This document shows positions 54,286 through 63,995 of a stretch of 64,000 bases of DNA, one piece after another (within the stretch, counting starts at the first letter, position 1; each line of letters starts with the position of its first letter). Under the pieces are notes generated by a model. It saw only the letters and a program-made list of their open reading frames with translations. It searched no databases and was not told the DNA's origin. The stretch lies in contig JABZLB010000001.1 of assembly GCA_015256945.1 (NCBI GenBank), positions 101,385-165,384 on the forward strand. Direction: 5' to 3'. The translations under genes and the position numbers were made by a program. This stretch comes from Prevotellaceae bacterium (GTDB lineage Bacteria; Bacteroidota; Bacteroidia; Bacteroidales; Bacteroidaceae).

Positions 54286-57200
54286 ATGATAACCAAACGA
54301 CTTTTTACTACTGCCCTGGCAACGTTGTGTTTCTGCACGCTTACCGAGGCACAGCGTTTGTCGCTGAATCTGCCTTCAACTACCGTAAGGCAGGCAATAG
54401 AGCAGCTTCAGAAGCAAGGCTACTCGTTTATCTATCAGGTTGGCGACCTCGATACCTCGCAGCGTGTGCAGGTAAAGGCCACGACAGTTGAGCAAGCTGT
54501 ACGCCAGATTGTAGGCTCGCAGGCAGTAACCTGGGAAATATCGGGCAGGAAAATTATTATTTCAGCCCGCAGGGACGACGGCAAACCGCAGCCGGCACGG
54601 CATAACGATACCAAAAAGTTCAGCGGTATACTTACCGACGACAACGGCGAACCTATTGTGGGAGCCGTGGTAAGAAGCACAGAGAGCGGTACAGTAGCCG
54701 TTACCGATGCAGAGGGAAGGTGGAGCATACAGGCCCGTCACGGCGATAAGGTTGAGTTCAGCAGCATAGGTTTTGTGCCCGCAACGGCTAAACTGGGCAG
54801 CCGTACCGAAGGCATTGCCGTACAAATGAGCGACGACAACCGGCAGTTGGGCGAAGTAGTGGTGGTAGGCTACGGCACACAGAAAAAGGTAAACCTTACG
54901 GGATCCGTTGCCGTTGTATCGGGAAAGGACCTCACCGACCGCCCTGTGGCCAACATGTCACAGCTGCTTCAGGGCGCGGCACCGAACGTAAACGTAAGCA
55001 TTAACGGCGGCATGCCCGGAAAATCAGGCTCTATCAACGTGCGCGGTATAGCGTCAATCAGCGGAGCTTCGTCGCCATTGATACTCATTGACGGCGTAGA
55101 GGGAAGTATTGATGACGTGAATCCGTACGACGTCGAATCGATAAGTGTGCTGAAGGACGCTTCTTCGGCTGCCATATATGGTGCGCGTGCTGCCTACGGC
55201 GTAATATTAGTTACCACCAAAAACGGCCGCGACGGTAAGACACACATCAGCTATAACGGCATGTTTGGCCTGGGAGGACTTACGGCCAGGCACGATTTTG
55301 AAACACGAGGATACTATTCGGCAGCCATCATTGATAAGTTTTTCTCGACCTATCAGGGAAAGAACTATACAAACTTTAACGACGAAGACTACTACGAACT
55401 GTGGATAAGGCGCAACGACCGCACCGAAAATCCCGAGCGTCCGTGGGTAGTCATGAAGAACAATCAGTATAAATATTATGGCAATACCAACTGGTTCGAC
55501 TACTTTTTCAATACTTCTCGTCCTACGTGGCAGCACAATGTTACCATCAATGGCGGCAATAACAAAGCACAATGGTTTATATCAGGCGGAATGTATAGCC
55601 AGCAGGGTATTAACCGCCACAATACCGACCGCTTCAAACGACTCAATTACAGGTCGAAACTAAAGATGCAGGTTACCGACTGGATGAGCGTAAGCAACAA
55701 TACAACCTATTTTAAAAGTTCATACAAATACCCGGCACAGGCCAACGCCGAGGCCCTGTTCAGGTCGGTAATGCTGCACGGTCTGGCAGCCTATACACCG
55801 TGTAATCCTGACGGTACGGCCACATATCTTACCCATATGGTCGACGGTTACACGGTCATTAACGGCATACCAAGCGTTATTGAATATGGAAAGCATCGCA
55901 ATGATGATGCACACGACAACTTCCAGACAACGTTCGAAGGCGTGCTTACACCCCTCAGGCACTTTACCCTTACGGCCAATTATACCTACTATTTTCAACA
56001 ATATACCAACTTTAACCGTTCGGTGCGCATACCTTACTCAAAGGAACCGGGCGTTGTTGAATACCGTTCCGATATTTATGACGAGCTTTTCGAGCGTGCA
56101 CAAAACAGCTATTACCATGGCTATAACATTTTTGGGGCATACGAAAACACCTTTAACAAGGCACATCACGTCACATTGACGGGCGGAACCAACTATGAAA
56201 CACTGTATCTTAAATCGAACAGCGAAAAGCGCAACGACCTTCTTTCAGAGGAACTGAGCGATTTTAACCTTGCCAAAGGCGAACAAATGGTCATCACCGG
56301 CGGCAAACGTCGCTATGCCTTACTGGGTTTTTTCTACCGTGCCAACTACGATTACAAGAGCCGTTACCTTTTTGAGGCCAGCGGACGATACGATGGAAGC
56401 TCACGCTTTCAGCGCACTCACCGGTGGGGTTTCTTTCCATCGTTCTCGGCAGGATGGCGTATTAGTGAAGAGCCTTTCTTTGCAACGCTGCGCAAAACCG
56501 TCGATAACCTGAAGCTTCGCCTGTCGTATGGGTCGCTGGGTAACCAGCAAGTGGGCTATTACGATTATGTACAGGTTATCAATTCAGGCTCAGAAATAGG
56601 CTACTCGTTTGGCGGAGAGAAGAAAATTTCAGGCGCATCGGTGTCCGATCCCAATGCATCTGACCTGACGTGGGAGAAAGTATACACCTGCAATGCCGGT
56701 GTTGACGTAAGTCTGCTGGGCAGCCGTTTGTCGCTTACGGCCGACGTATACATTCGCGATACCCACGATATGCTTATGCCCGGCAAGGAGCTTCCTTATG
56801 TGTATGGCGCGGCATCGCCCCGCCAGAACGCTGCCAACCTGCGCACAAAAGGCTACGAACTGTCACTCTCGTGGAACGATAAGGTTAACCTGTATGGCTC
56901 TCCTTTAAGCTACGGTGTGACGCTGGGCTTTGCCGACAGCAAAACAAAAATTACGAAATATGACAATCCCGACAAGTCGGTAGGCAACTATTATGAAGGA
57001 CTTGAGCTTGGCAGCATCTGGGGATTTAAGGCCGACGGCTTCTTCAAAACCGATGAAGAGGCACGCAATTATGCCGTTGACCAGAGCTATCTCAACAGCA
57101 TGATTAACATCAGCGTGATTGACAACGGCCTGCATGCCGGCGATGTGAAGTTTGTTGACCTGGACGGAGACGGCAAGATACTGCCATCGCTGTCGGCCAA

Positions 57201-57786
57201 AAAGCTCCGCGACCAGCGTATCATAGGCAATTCTCTGCCCCGCTGGACATACAACGGCAAGGTAGATTTAAGCTGGAAGGGCATAGGTATATCGGCTCTC
57301 TGGCAGGGCGTTGTGCGGCAGCACTGGTATCCTGGTTCAGAAACCTATCTCTTCTGGGGGCCTTATTCGCGACCCTACCAGACGTTCATCCCCTCCGATT
57401 TCCTTTCAAAGGTGTGGTCGGAGAGCAATACCGACAGCTACTTTCCACGCCCGCGCGGCTACGTTGCCTTAAACGGGGCGGGCGGTTCGCGTGAGCTTAC
57501 GCGCCCCAATACCATGTATTTGCAGAACGCCGGCTACCTCAGGCTAAAGAATTTAACCGTTAGTTACAACCTGCCGCGCACGTGGTTGAAAGCCGTTCAC
57601 CTTGAAAGCGTGCGCGTTTACTTCTCGGGTGAGAACCTGTTTACCCTGAGCGGACTCGACTCTAAGTATATCGACCCCGAAGCCTGCGGCGCTGGTTACA
57701 GTCCCTATTACAACTCAGGACATCGCAATGTAAACGGTTATCCCATGCAAAAAACCTATTCCTTCGGTCTTAATATTACGTTATAA
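54286..57786 (+). CDS. SusC-family TonB-dependent transducer with STN domain
   Basis: 1166 residues. After the signal peptide, residues 25-100 form a secretin/TonB N-terminal (STN) domain (LNLPSTTVRQAIEQLQKQGYSF-type fold start, ending ISGRKIIISAR). A carboxypeptidase-D-like domain (GILTDDNGEPIVGAVVRS), GEVVVVGYGTQKKVNLTG, the plug (VRGIASISGASSPLILIDGV) and the barrel (end SFGLNITL) follow. An STN domain normally signals to an inner-membrane FecR-type anti-sigma factor to induce the operon, but no FecR or ECF sigma gene lies in the window. First gene of a five-gene operon with SusD 24 bp downstream. Confidence 0.95.
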   Translation: MITKRLFTTALATLCFCTLTEAQRLSLNLPSTTVRQAIEQLQKQGYSFIYQVGDLDTSQRVQVKATTVEQAVRQIVGSQAVTWEISGRKIIISARRDDGKPQPARHNDTKKFSGILTDDNGEPIVGAVVRSTESGTVAVTDAEGRWSIQARHGDKVEFSSIGFVPATAKLGSRTEGIAVQMSDDNRQLGEVVVVGYGTQKKVNLTGSVAVVSGKDLTDRPVANMSQLLQGAAPNVNVSINGGMPGKSGSINVRGIASISGASSPLILIDGVEGSIDDVNPYDVESISVLKDASSAAIYGARAAYGVILVTTKNGRDGKTHISYNGMFGLGGLTARHDFETRGYYSAAIIDKFFSTYQGKNYTNFNDEDYYELWIRRNDRTENPERPWVVMKNNQYKYYGNTNWFDYFFNTSRPTWQHNVTINGGNNKAQWFISGGMYSQQGINRHNTDRFKRLNYRSKLKMQVTDWMSVSNNTTYFKSSYKYPAQANAEALFRSVMLHGLAAYTPCNPDGTATYLTHMVDGYTVINGIPSVIEYGKHRNDDAHDNFQTTFEGVLTPLRHFTLTANYTYYFQQYTNFNRSVRIPYSKEPGVVEYRSDIYDELFERAQNSYYHGYNIFGAYENTFNKAHHVTLTGGTNYETLYLKSNSEKRNDLLSEELSDFNLAKGEQMVITGGKRRYALLGFFYRANYDYKSRYLFEASGRYDGSSRFQRTHRWGFFPSFSAGWRISEEPFFATLRKTVDNLKLRLSYGSLGNQQVGYYDYVQVINSGSEIGYSFGGEKKISGASVSDPNASDLTWEKVYTCNAGVDVSLLGSRLSLTADVYIRDTHDMLMPGKELPYVYGAASPRQNAANLRTKGYELSLSWNDKVNLYGSPLSYGVTLGFADSKTKITKYDNPDKSVGNYYEGLELGSIWGFKADGFFKTDEEARNYAVDQSYLNSMINISVIDNGLHAGDVKFVDLDGDGKILPSLSAKKLRDQRIIGNSLPRWTYNGKVDLSWKGIGISALWQGVVRQHWYPGSETYLFWGPYSRPYQTFIPSDFLSKVWSESNTDSYFPRPRGYVALNGAGGSRELTRPNTMYLQNAGYLRLKNLTVSYNLPRTWLKAVHLESVRVYFSGENLFTLSGLDSKYIDPEACGAGYSPYYNSGHRNVNGYPMQKTYSFGLNITL

Positions 57787-57810
57787 ACCTTCAAAAAGCA
57801 TATTTCAGTT

Positions 57811-59586
57811 ATGAAATTCAATCATATATTGACATCAGGTTCGGCGTGGCTGCTGTTGCTTGCAGGCGCAGGAGCTGTGAGTTCGTGCAACGACAAGCTC
57901 GACCTTTTTCCAGAAGACCAGGTAACGCCCGCCACATTCTACAAGAATGAAAAGGAGCTTCGGCTGGCCACCAACCAGTTATACACCGAGATTGTGCCTT
58001 ATGCCAACAGCATTTATGAGGACCCGGGCGACATCGTTATGCAAACCTTCCTGAACGAGGCCATCAGCAACCAGCGCCTGATACCCGAAAAAGATGGCGG
58101 CTGGACATGGGGAACGCTGCGCAATATCAACTTTTTTCTGGCCCATTCGCAGCAGTGTCCCGATGAGGCTGCACGCAGACGCTACGACGGTCTGGCCCGT
58201 ATGTTCCGTGCATGGTTCTATTTTGAGAAGGTGAAAGCCTTTGGAGATGTGCCGTGGTACGATGCCGTGCTGGGTTCTTCAGATAAGGATTTGTATAAGC
58301 CGCAAGACCCGAGGGACACCGTTATGGCTCATGTTCTGGCCGATTTAGATTATGCAATAGCCAGTTTGCCGGCTGAACATAAACTGTATGAAGCCACAAA
58401 GTGGACGGCCGAAGCTCTAAAATCGCGCGTCATGCTGTTTGAAGGTACTTTCCGTAAGTATCACGGGCTGCCCGGTTATGAGGAGTATTTGAAGCAGTGT
58501 GCTGCGGTATCGTCCGACTTTATCAGAAACAGCGGCTATGCCATCAGTCGTAACGGCGCAGAGCCTTACCGCCAGTTGTTTGCCAATCTCGATGCCGACG
58601 GTACCGAAATTGTGCTGGCACGCGACTTCAGTACGAAACTGGGTCTGAACCATAACGCTCAGGGCTACGAGGTTTCGGCCGGTACAGCCAACCAGGGTGT
58701 GACAAAACGTCTTGTCGATTCGTATCTGATGAAAGACGGTACGCGCTTTACCGACCGTCCGAATTATGCCACCATGCAGTTCTTTGACGAGTGTAAGGAC
58801 CGCGATCCACGTCTTGCACAAACCATCCGCACGCCGGGATACATGCGCAGCAACGGCCGTATAACGCTGCCTGATTTGGGTGTTGCCAAAACCGGATACC
58901 AGTTAATAAAATACGAGGCAGGTGTAAAGTACGACCAATACTGGACCAGCGAGAACGACATGCCGATATTCCGCGCAGCCGAAGTTTACCTTAACTATGC
59001 CGAGGCATGTGCCGAACTGGGAACCATTACGCAGGCCGACCTCGACCTTTCCATCAAACCCATTCGTGAACGCGTGGGTATGCCCGGTATCAGTCTGGCG
59101 CAGGCCAACGCCCATCCCGACCCTTTCCTTGAGGCTCCACTTACGGGTTATCCCAATGTTGAGCAGGGACCGCAGAAGGGTATCATCCTTGAGATTCGGC
59201 GTGAACGCACTATTGAGCTTGTCATGGAAGGCTTCCGCTATTACGATCTCATGCGCTGGAAGGAAGGAAAAGACTTTGATCAGCCCTTCCGCGGGATGTA
59301 TTTCCCGGGTCCCGGTGCTTACGACCTCGACCATGACGGCACTGATGATGTTTACCTTTACACGTCGAGCCATCACGGAAGCTCCACGGCACCCGTGCAA
59401 TATGAGATTGGAAAGGACATCATCCTGACACAGGGAACACGCGGAAACATTGTTATACACAGCGAAATACATCGCTCATGGAACGAGAACCGCGACTATT
59501 TCTATCCCGTTCCTTCCAACGACCGGATACTTACAGAGGGTAAGCTCAGGCAGAACCCGGGTTGGAACGACGGTCTGAACTTTTAA
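57811..59586 (+). CDS. SusD/RagB-family lipoprotein, plus-strand operon
   Basis: 591 residues, lipobox SSC followed by NDKLDLFPEDQVTP. Shows RMFRAWFYFEKVKAFGDVPWY, the C-terminal EIRRERTIELVMEGFRYYDLMRWKEGK and the closing NRDYFYPVPSNDRILTEGKL region ending in NPGWNDGLNF. It resembles the minus-strand SusD (45658-47433) in length and motif layout more than the SusD of operon 1, suggesting that the two divergent operons handle related ligands. Confidence 0.96.
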   Translation: MKFNHILTSGSAWLLLLAGAGAVSSCNDKLDLFPEDQVTPATFYKNEKELRLATNQLYTEIVPYANSIYEDPGDIVMQTFLNEAISNQRLIPEKDGGWTWGTLRNINFFLAHSQQCPDEAARRRYDGLARMFRAWFYFEKVKAFGDVPWYDAVLGSSDKDLYKPQDPRDTVMAHVLADLDYAIASLPAEHKLYEATKWTAEALKSRVMLFEGTFRKYHGLPGYEEYLKQCAAVSSDFIRNSGYAISRNGAEPYRQLFANLDADGTEIVLARDFSTKLGLNHNAQGYEVSAGTANQGVTKRLVDSYLMKDGTRFTDRPNYATMQFFDECKDRDPRLAQTIRTPGYMRSNGRITLPDLGVAKTGYQLIKYEAGVKYDQYWTSENDMPIFRAAEVYLNYAEACAELGTITQADLDLSIKPIRERVGMPGISLAQANAHPDPFLEAPLTGYPNVEQGPQKGIILEIRRERTIELVMEGFRYYDLMRWKEGKDFDQPFRGMYFPGPGAYDLDHDGTDDVYLYTSSHHGSSTAPVQYEIGKDIILTQGTRGNIVIHSEIHRSWNENRDYFYPVPSNDRILTEGKLRQNPGWNDGLNF

Positions 59587-59612
59587 ACGAATCCTAAACG
59601 ACATTCAAACGT

Positions 59613-61511
59613 ATGAATATTAAAAATACAGGTTTATGCGCCTTAGCCTTCGGTTTGCTGCTTTCGGCGTGTGGCAGCGACATTGACAATTCTCATTATG
59701 CCGACTGGTTAGGACAAAAATATAACCAGCAACTGAAGTGGAATACCGACTCGATGGCCTTTATGCGGGCCAATTGGGCCAACAGCAACCTCGGCAATGG
59801 CGTGCAACTGCGTCAGGCCCAGCAAATAAAGATGTGGAACAGCCGTCAGACGGTAACCTTCGCTACGTACGAAAACAGCGGTCTCGTAACCAGTATTGTA
59901 CAGCCTTCCAACGCCGAACTGACGAGCCTTCAGGGCCTTCAGAGCGAAGGTAAGCTCGCGCTGAACGGTGGTTTATGCGACGCTTCGGGCCATCCCGTAT
60001 CATATCTTATGATTGACGGCCGCGTGCTGGGACAGGCTACGGGGCGCAGCGGCAACGGGTTAATTGCCATTGCGAACGATGGCAACACGTGGAGCGTCAG
60101 CATAAAACCCTTTGTTGCTGCCGACACAACAGCCATACGACATCAGTATGCTTCGGCTATTGAGGGCGGACCGCTGCTGCTTCAGAACGGCATAACGGTT
60201 AATCTTGATGGTGCCGACACCACACATACGGCACGAACACTGCTGGGAACCGATGCCTCGGGCCATATCATCATGGCGGCTATCGATGGTAACATACCGG
60301 GAACAGCCGATGGTGTGTCGGTTGTTCAGGCGGCCGAAATGGCCTGTCTCATGGGAATGGAGAATGCTTTGTGTCTGGCAGGCGGCAATGCTACAACGCT
60401 GTGGCATGCCAGCAAGGGCGTTACCAACTACCCTTCATCGAACAGACTGCCCGACCACGAGGGCGAAACGCCTGTGGGTAACGTTGTTCTGGCTGCTACT
60501 TATAAGATGTTTGCCAGCGGCGACGGCTCGCAAACCAGTCCGTATGTCATCAATACCGCACGCCAGTTAAGCAATATGAAGAATGCACTTACGGAAAGCG
60601 GAGAGGCCGTTTACTTCAAATTGGATCGCGATATAGACATGACAGGAATCAGCTGGACACCGTTCAACTCGGAAGCTCCTTACAAAAACAAGGTTAGTTT
60701 TGACGGTCAGGGCCATACCATCAGCCACCTGACGTGCCACAACAAGCATTATCCGAGCTTTGCAGGAGTGCTGAATGGGCGCGTGAGTAACGTGGTTTTT
60801 ACCGACGCCGACATCAGGGCCGATGCTGCTTCATACCATACGGGCATCATTGCAGGCTACTTAGGTACGAACGGTATCTGGGGCGAGGTTGAGAATGTGG
60901 CCGTAAAAGGCCGGGTAACCACAACGGGAATCGACTATTATGTGGGCGGTTTGGCAGGCAATATGCGATATGGAAAAATAGCCAACTGCTATGTCGACGC
61001 TGACGTTGTATCAGCTACAAGCGGCGACCGTGGCACGGGAGGTATCGTTGGTTACGAGTATGACGGCAGGAATTTAAAGAACGAAGTGCCCGACCGTAAC
61101 TGCATCATTGAAAACTGTTACTACCGCGGAACGGTGTCAGCACCCGCTTGTACCGTGGGCGGTATTCTGGGAAAAAGCGAAAACCGCTGGGGCAACTATC
61201 TGCAAGGATGTCTTAGCAACGCCGTCTCGCTTACAGGAAGCAACGACCATGTGGGCATTATCTGCGGACAAGTATTCGACCCTGCCATCACCACAGGCCG
61301 CTTTTCGAACAACTATGGCAGCGCCAGCACCCATACCCAGCACGGCATAACGCCCTTCACGCCATCGCGCGACGGCTTGAATAAGCAGGGCGTGCAGTAT
61401 CACGGACAGCTGCCTCCGTCTACCTTCTCGGCAGCAGCGGCGGCCCTTCACTGGGATACCATGCTGTGGGACTTGTCAGGAGCCGAACCCAAACTGAGGA
61501 TAATGCCCTGA
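59613..61511 (+). CDS. NAGPA-like lipoprotein with degenerate active-site loop, fused to a GLUG-like domain
   Basis: 632 residues, lipid cysteine 20. Residues 40-298 follow the phosphodiester glycosidase (NAGPA) fold: LALNGGLCDASG, MIDGRVLGQA, EGGPLLLQNG and IIMAAIDGNIPGTADGVSVVQAAEMACLMG. The family's DGGGST loop reads AGGNAT (256-261), so the conserved aspartate is lost and catalysis may be impaired. Residues 300-632 contain GLUG-like repeats (GIIAGYLG, GGLAGNMRYG, GGIVGYEYDG, GGILGKSENRWG) and are a paralog of the protein at 62718-63995. Possible surface binding protein for a phosphoglycan. Follows SusD by 26 bp. Confidence 0.78.
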   Translation: MNIKNTGLCALAFGLLLSACGSDIDNSHYADWLGQKYNQQLKWNTDSMAFMRANWANSNLGNGVQLRQAQQIKMWNSRQTVTFATYENSGLVTSIVQPSNAELTSLQGLQSEGKLALNGGLCDASGHPVSYLMIDGRVLGQATGRSGNGLIAIANDGNTWSVSIKPFVAADTTAIRHQYASAIEGGPLLLQNGITVNLDGADTTHTARTLLGTDASGHIIMAAIDGNIPGTADGVSVVQAAEMACLMGMENALCLAGGNATTLWHASKGVTNYPSSNRLPDHEGETPVGNVVLAATYKMFASGDGSQTSPYVINTARQLSNMKNALTESGEAVYFKLDRDIDMTGISWTPFNSEAPYKNKVSFDGQGHTISHLTCHNKHYPSFAGVLNGRVSNVVFTDADIRADAASYHTGIIAGYLGTNGIWGEVENVAVKGRVTTTGIDYYVGGLAGNMRYGKIANCYVDADVVSATSGDRGTGGIVGYEYDGRNLKNEVPDRNCIIENCYYRGTVSAPACTVGGILGKSENRWGNYLQGCLSNAVSLTGSNDHVGIICGQVFDPAITTGRFSNNYGSASTHTQHGITPFTPSRDGLNKQGVQYHGQLPPSTFSAAAAALHWDTMLWDLSGAEPKLRIMP

Positions 61512-61550
61512 TATAATTATTGTAAAACATCAACAAATAAATACCATATC

Positions 61551-62606
61551 ATGATTATGAAGAAACTTTCGTTATACAGTATGCTTTTTATTGCGCTGCC
61601 CCTGGCGGCTTCGTGCGACCTTAAAGGCTTTGACATTCAGCCCGACAAGCGCGATACGACAATTGATACAACCGTTGTTCGCATCATCCCCTTTGACGAA
61701 AACCATACCACTACCTACGATACCAAGGTGCCTACACTGCTTAACAGGCAGCACTGGACGTGCGATACGCTCGATAACGGCTGTGTATGGTATAACTTTA
61801 CAGCCTTCGACGACGTGAGCAATGCGGCACAAACGGTGAACGTGCTCGAGGTAGACATGACGTCAAAACGCTATAAACTCGACTTTGCCTACAAGGTAAA
61901 CGCCGACTCGTTGTCGTCTTTTGTCGATGCGCGTCAGCAGGCAGGGCTTGATGTTATGGGCGGCGTCAACGCCAACTATGAGCTTGATGCTACCTATATT
62001 CGCATTGGAGGCAGCAACATGAGCGAGGTAACCATTCCTGCTTCACATCTGCGTGCCTGGAAGCATGAAGGCGCAATTCTGAGCTATGCCGACGGCGAGG
62101 TGAAGATAAGACTCTCTTCACGCACGAACCCTGCACAGGCAACGGCCAACTATAAATACAGCAAGGCCGTGAATATCATATCCAGTGCACCGTCGTTAAT
62201 TGAAGATTACAAGAATATAGGCTCCTCTTTCGTCGACATGAACAGGCTGTCAACCGGGCTCAATGTGCTTGATTATGAAGACAAGGACCGCCATCAGGGG
62301 GTGCGGCATCCGCGTACTGCCGTAGCCCTTACGGGCGACGGCGACCTGCTGCTCATCACCGTCGACGGACGTTGGGCGGGCAAGGCCGAGGGAATGACCG
62401 CCGACGAGCTTACCCGTTTCATCATTAAGTATTTCAATCCGCGCTATGCCCTCAATATGGATGGGGGAGGATCGACCACCATGTGCGTCAGGGGGCGCGG
62501 CGATTCACGAACACATGTCGTAAACTATCCTACGGATAACCGTAAGTATAACCATTACGGACAGCGTCCCCGTGAGGCTCATCTTATCATCGAAAAGGTG
62601 AGATAA
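61551..62606 (+). CDS. NAGPA-family phosphodiester glycosidase lipoprotein
   Basis: 351 residues, lipid cysteine 22 (LAASC); an ATG two codons later is an equal start. Conserved elements: VMGGVNANYELD (136-147), SSAPSLIEDY, RHPRTAVAL (252-260), LLLITVDGRWAGKAEGMTADEL (267-288) and LNMDGGGSTTMCV (301-313). This family includes the lysosomal uncovering enzyme that hydrolyses GlcNAc-1-phosphodiesters, and bacterial relatives acting on exopolysaccharides or teichoic-acid-like phosphodiesters. All core motifs are intact, unlike the upstream paralog. Located on the outer membrane or in the periplasm; it probably splits a sugar-phosphodiester bond of the operon's substrate. Confidence 0.88.
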   Translation: MIMKKLSLYSMLFIALPLAASCDLKGFDIQPDKRDTTIDTTVVRIIPFDENHTTTYDTKVPTLLNRQHWTCDTLDNGCVWYNFTAFDDVSNAAQTVNVLEVDMTSKRYKLDFAYKVNADSLSSFVDARQQAGLDVMGGVNANYELDATYIRIGGSNMSEVTIPASHLRAWKHEGAILSYADGEVKIRLSSRTNPAQATANYKYSKAVNIISSAPSLIEDYKNIGSSFVDMNRLSTGLNVLDYEDKDRHQGVRHPRTAVALTGDGDLLLITVDGRWAGKAEGMTADELTRFIIKYFNPRYALNMDGGGSTTMCVRGRGDSRTHVVNYPTDNRKYNHYGQRPREAHLIIEKVR

Positions 62607-62717
62607 CAGGGGCGGAATGGCGGAATGACGCCATTTCCCGAACAAAAACTCTCCGTCAATACCATACCATAACGGGAAAAGCCTTGTGCAGGGCTTTTCC
62701 CTCAGGGCAGAAAAACA

Positions 62718-63995
62718 GTGAGCGTTACTACATATAAACCTAATCAATATAAAACATTTATGAAAAAAAATCTTTTACTTGCTGTGGGCTTTATGCTGTC
62801 GTGCGGCATGGGTTTCGCCGATAGCTTTACCTCGGGCAACGGTACCGAGGCCTCGCCTTACCTTATTTCCAATGCTGCTGAGCTTCAAAACATGAAAACT
62901 GTACTCAACGAAAGCGGCACCACTGTGTTCTTTGAGCTGGCCGCCGATGTTGATATGGCTGGCGTAAACTGGAAGCCTTTCAATGCCGAAAGCCCGTATA
63001 AGAACAAGGTCAGCTTCGATGGCAAGGGGCATGTAATACGTAATTTTACCTGCCATAACGAGCATTATGCCAGCTTTGCAGGTGTTATGTTCGGCACAAT
63101 AAAGAATGTAGCCTTTGTCAATGCCGATGTATCGGGCGACAACAGTTCCTCACATATAGGCATTATAGCCGGTTATCTCGGCACGAGCGGTATATGGGGT
63201 GAGGTCGATAATGTTTATGTACAGGGCAAAGTAACGTGTACGGCCACAGGCTTTCAGGTTGGCGGACTGGCCGGTAACATGCGTTTCGGTAAGGTTAGCA
63301 ACTGTCTTGTCGATGTAAATGTAACGTCGGCTACTGCCGGTGACCTCGGTACAGGCGGCATTGTAGGCTACCAATATGACGGCAAGAACATGAAAACGCC
63401 CAACGCCGAGCGCAATTGTGTTATCGAAAACAGCTATTTCTGCGGTTCGGTATCGGCACCGGGGTGTACCGTTGGCGGCATTCTCGGCAAGTCTGAAAAC
63501 CGCTGGGGCAACTACATGCAGGGCTGTATCAGCAACGCCCGCACGCTTGTGGGCAATAACGACCATGTGGGAGCCGTATGCGGACAAGTCTATCCTGCAT
63601 GCGTTACAGCCGGCCGCTTCACCAACAACTATGCTTTGGCCGGTGTAAAGATGATGCACGGTACCACCGTTTTCAGCCCTACGCGCGATGCTACCTTTAA
63701 CCAGGGGGTGCAGTATCATGGCCAACTGGCTGCCGGTACGCCTGCTGCCACGGCACAATTGCTGGGCTGGGACAGCAACGTATGGACCTTTACGGGTACT
63801 CATCCGCAGCTTAAGCTCTTTGCTGTGCTTACAGGTGTAAGGGGCGTTACGTCGTCGTCCCGCGCCGTTACCGCCGGTGCTGTTTATACCCTCAGCGGTC
63901 AGCGCGTTGCCAAACCGTCGGGAAAAGGCTTGTATATCGTTGGTGGCAGGTGGAAAAGCCACACTAATTTGACCCACCCTGTCAAAGTATTTTAG
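62718..63995 (+). CDS. Secreted GLUG-like protein with an altered C-terminal sorting segment
   Basis: The frame is 425 residues; the likely start is the ATG at 62760 (MKKNLLLAVGFMLSCGMGFA), which begins a signal peptide, giving 411. Residues about 20-350 are colinear with the C-terminal half of the 59613-61511 protein (ASPYLISNAAELQNMKTVLNESG, FDGKGHVIRNFTCHNEHYAS, GIIAGYLGTSGIWGEV, GGILGKSENRWGNYMQG). The end begins as a type IX-like signal (VYTLSGQRVAKPSGKGLYIVGG), but the usual basic valine-rich tail is replaced by RWKSHTNLTHPVKVF. This suggests truncation by an inserted element at the window edge. Probable extracellular binding protein of the same system. Confidence 0.72.
   Translation: MSVTTYKPNQYKTFMKKNLLLAVGFMLSCGMGFADSFTSGNGTEASPYLISNAAELQNMKTVLNESGTTVFFELAADVDMAGVNWKPFNAESPYKNKVSFDGKGHVIRNFTCHNEHYASFAGVMFGTIKNVAFVNADVSGDNSSSHIGIIAGYLGTSGIWGEVDNVYVQGKVTCTATGFQVGGLAGNMRFGKVSNCLVDVNVTSATAGDLGTGGIVGYQYDGKNMKTPNAERNCVIENSYFCGSVSAPGCTVGGILGKSENRWGNYMQGCISNARTLVGNNDHVGAVCGQVYPACVTAGRFTNNYALAGVKMMHGTTVFSPTRDATFNQGVQYHGQLAAGTPAATAQLLGWDSNVWTFTGTHPQLKLFAVLTGVRGVTSSSRAVTAGAVYTLSGQRVAKPSGKGLYIVGGRWKSHTNLTHPVKVF

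Noticed and set aside
63150..63977. 275-codon minus-strand frame
   Set aside because: Antisense shadow of the GLUG-like protein gene; composition reflects the opposite strand's codon use.
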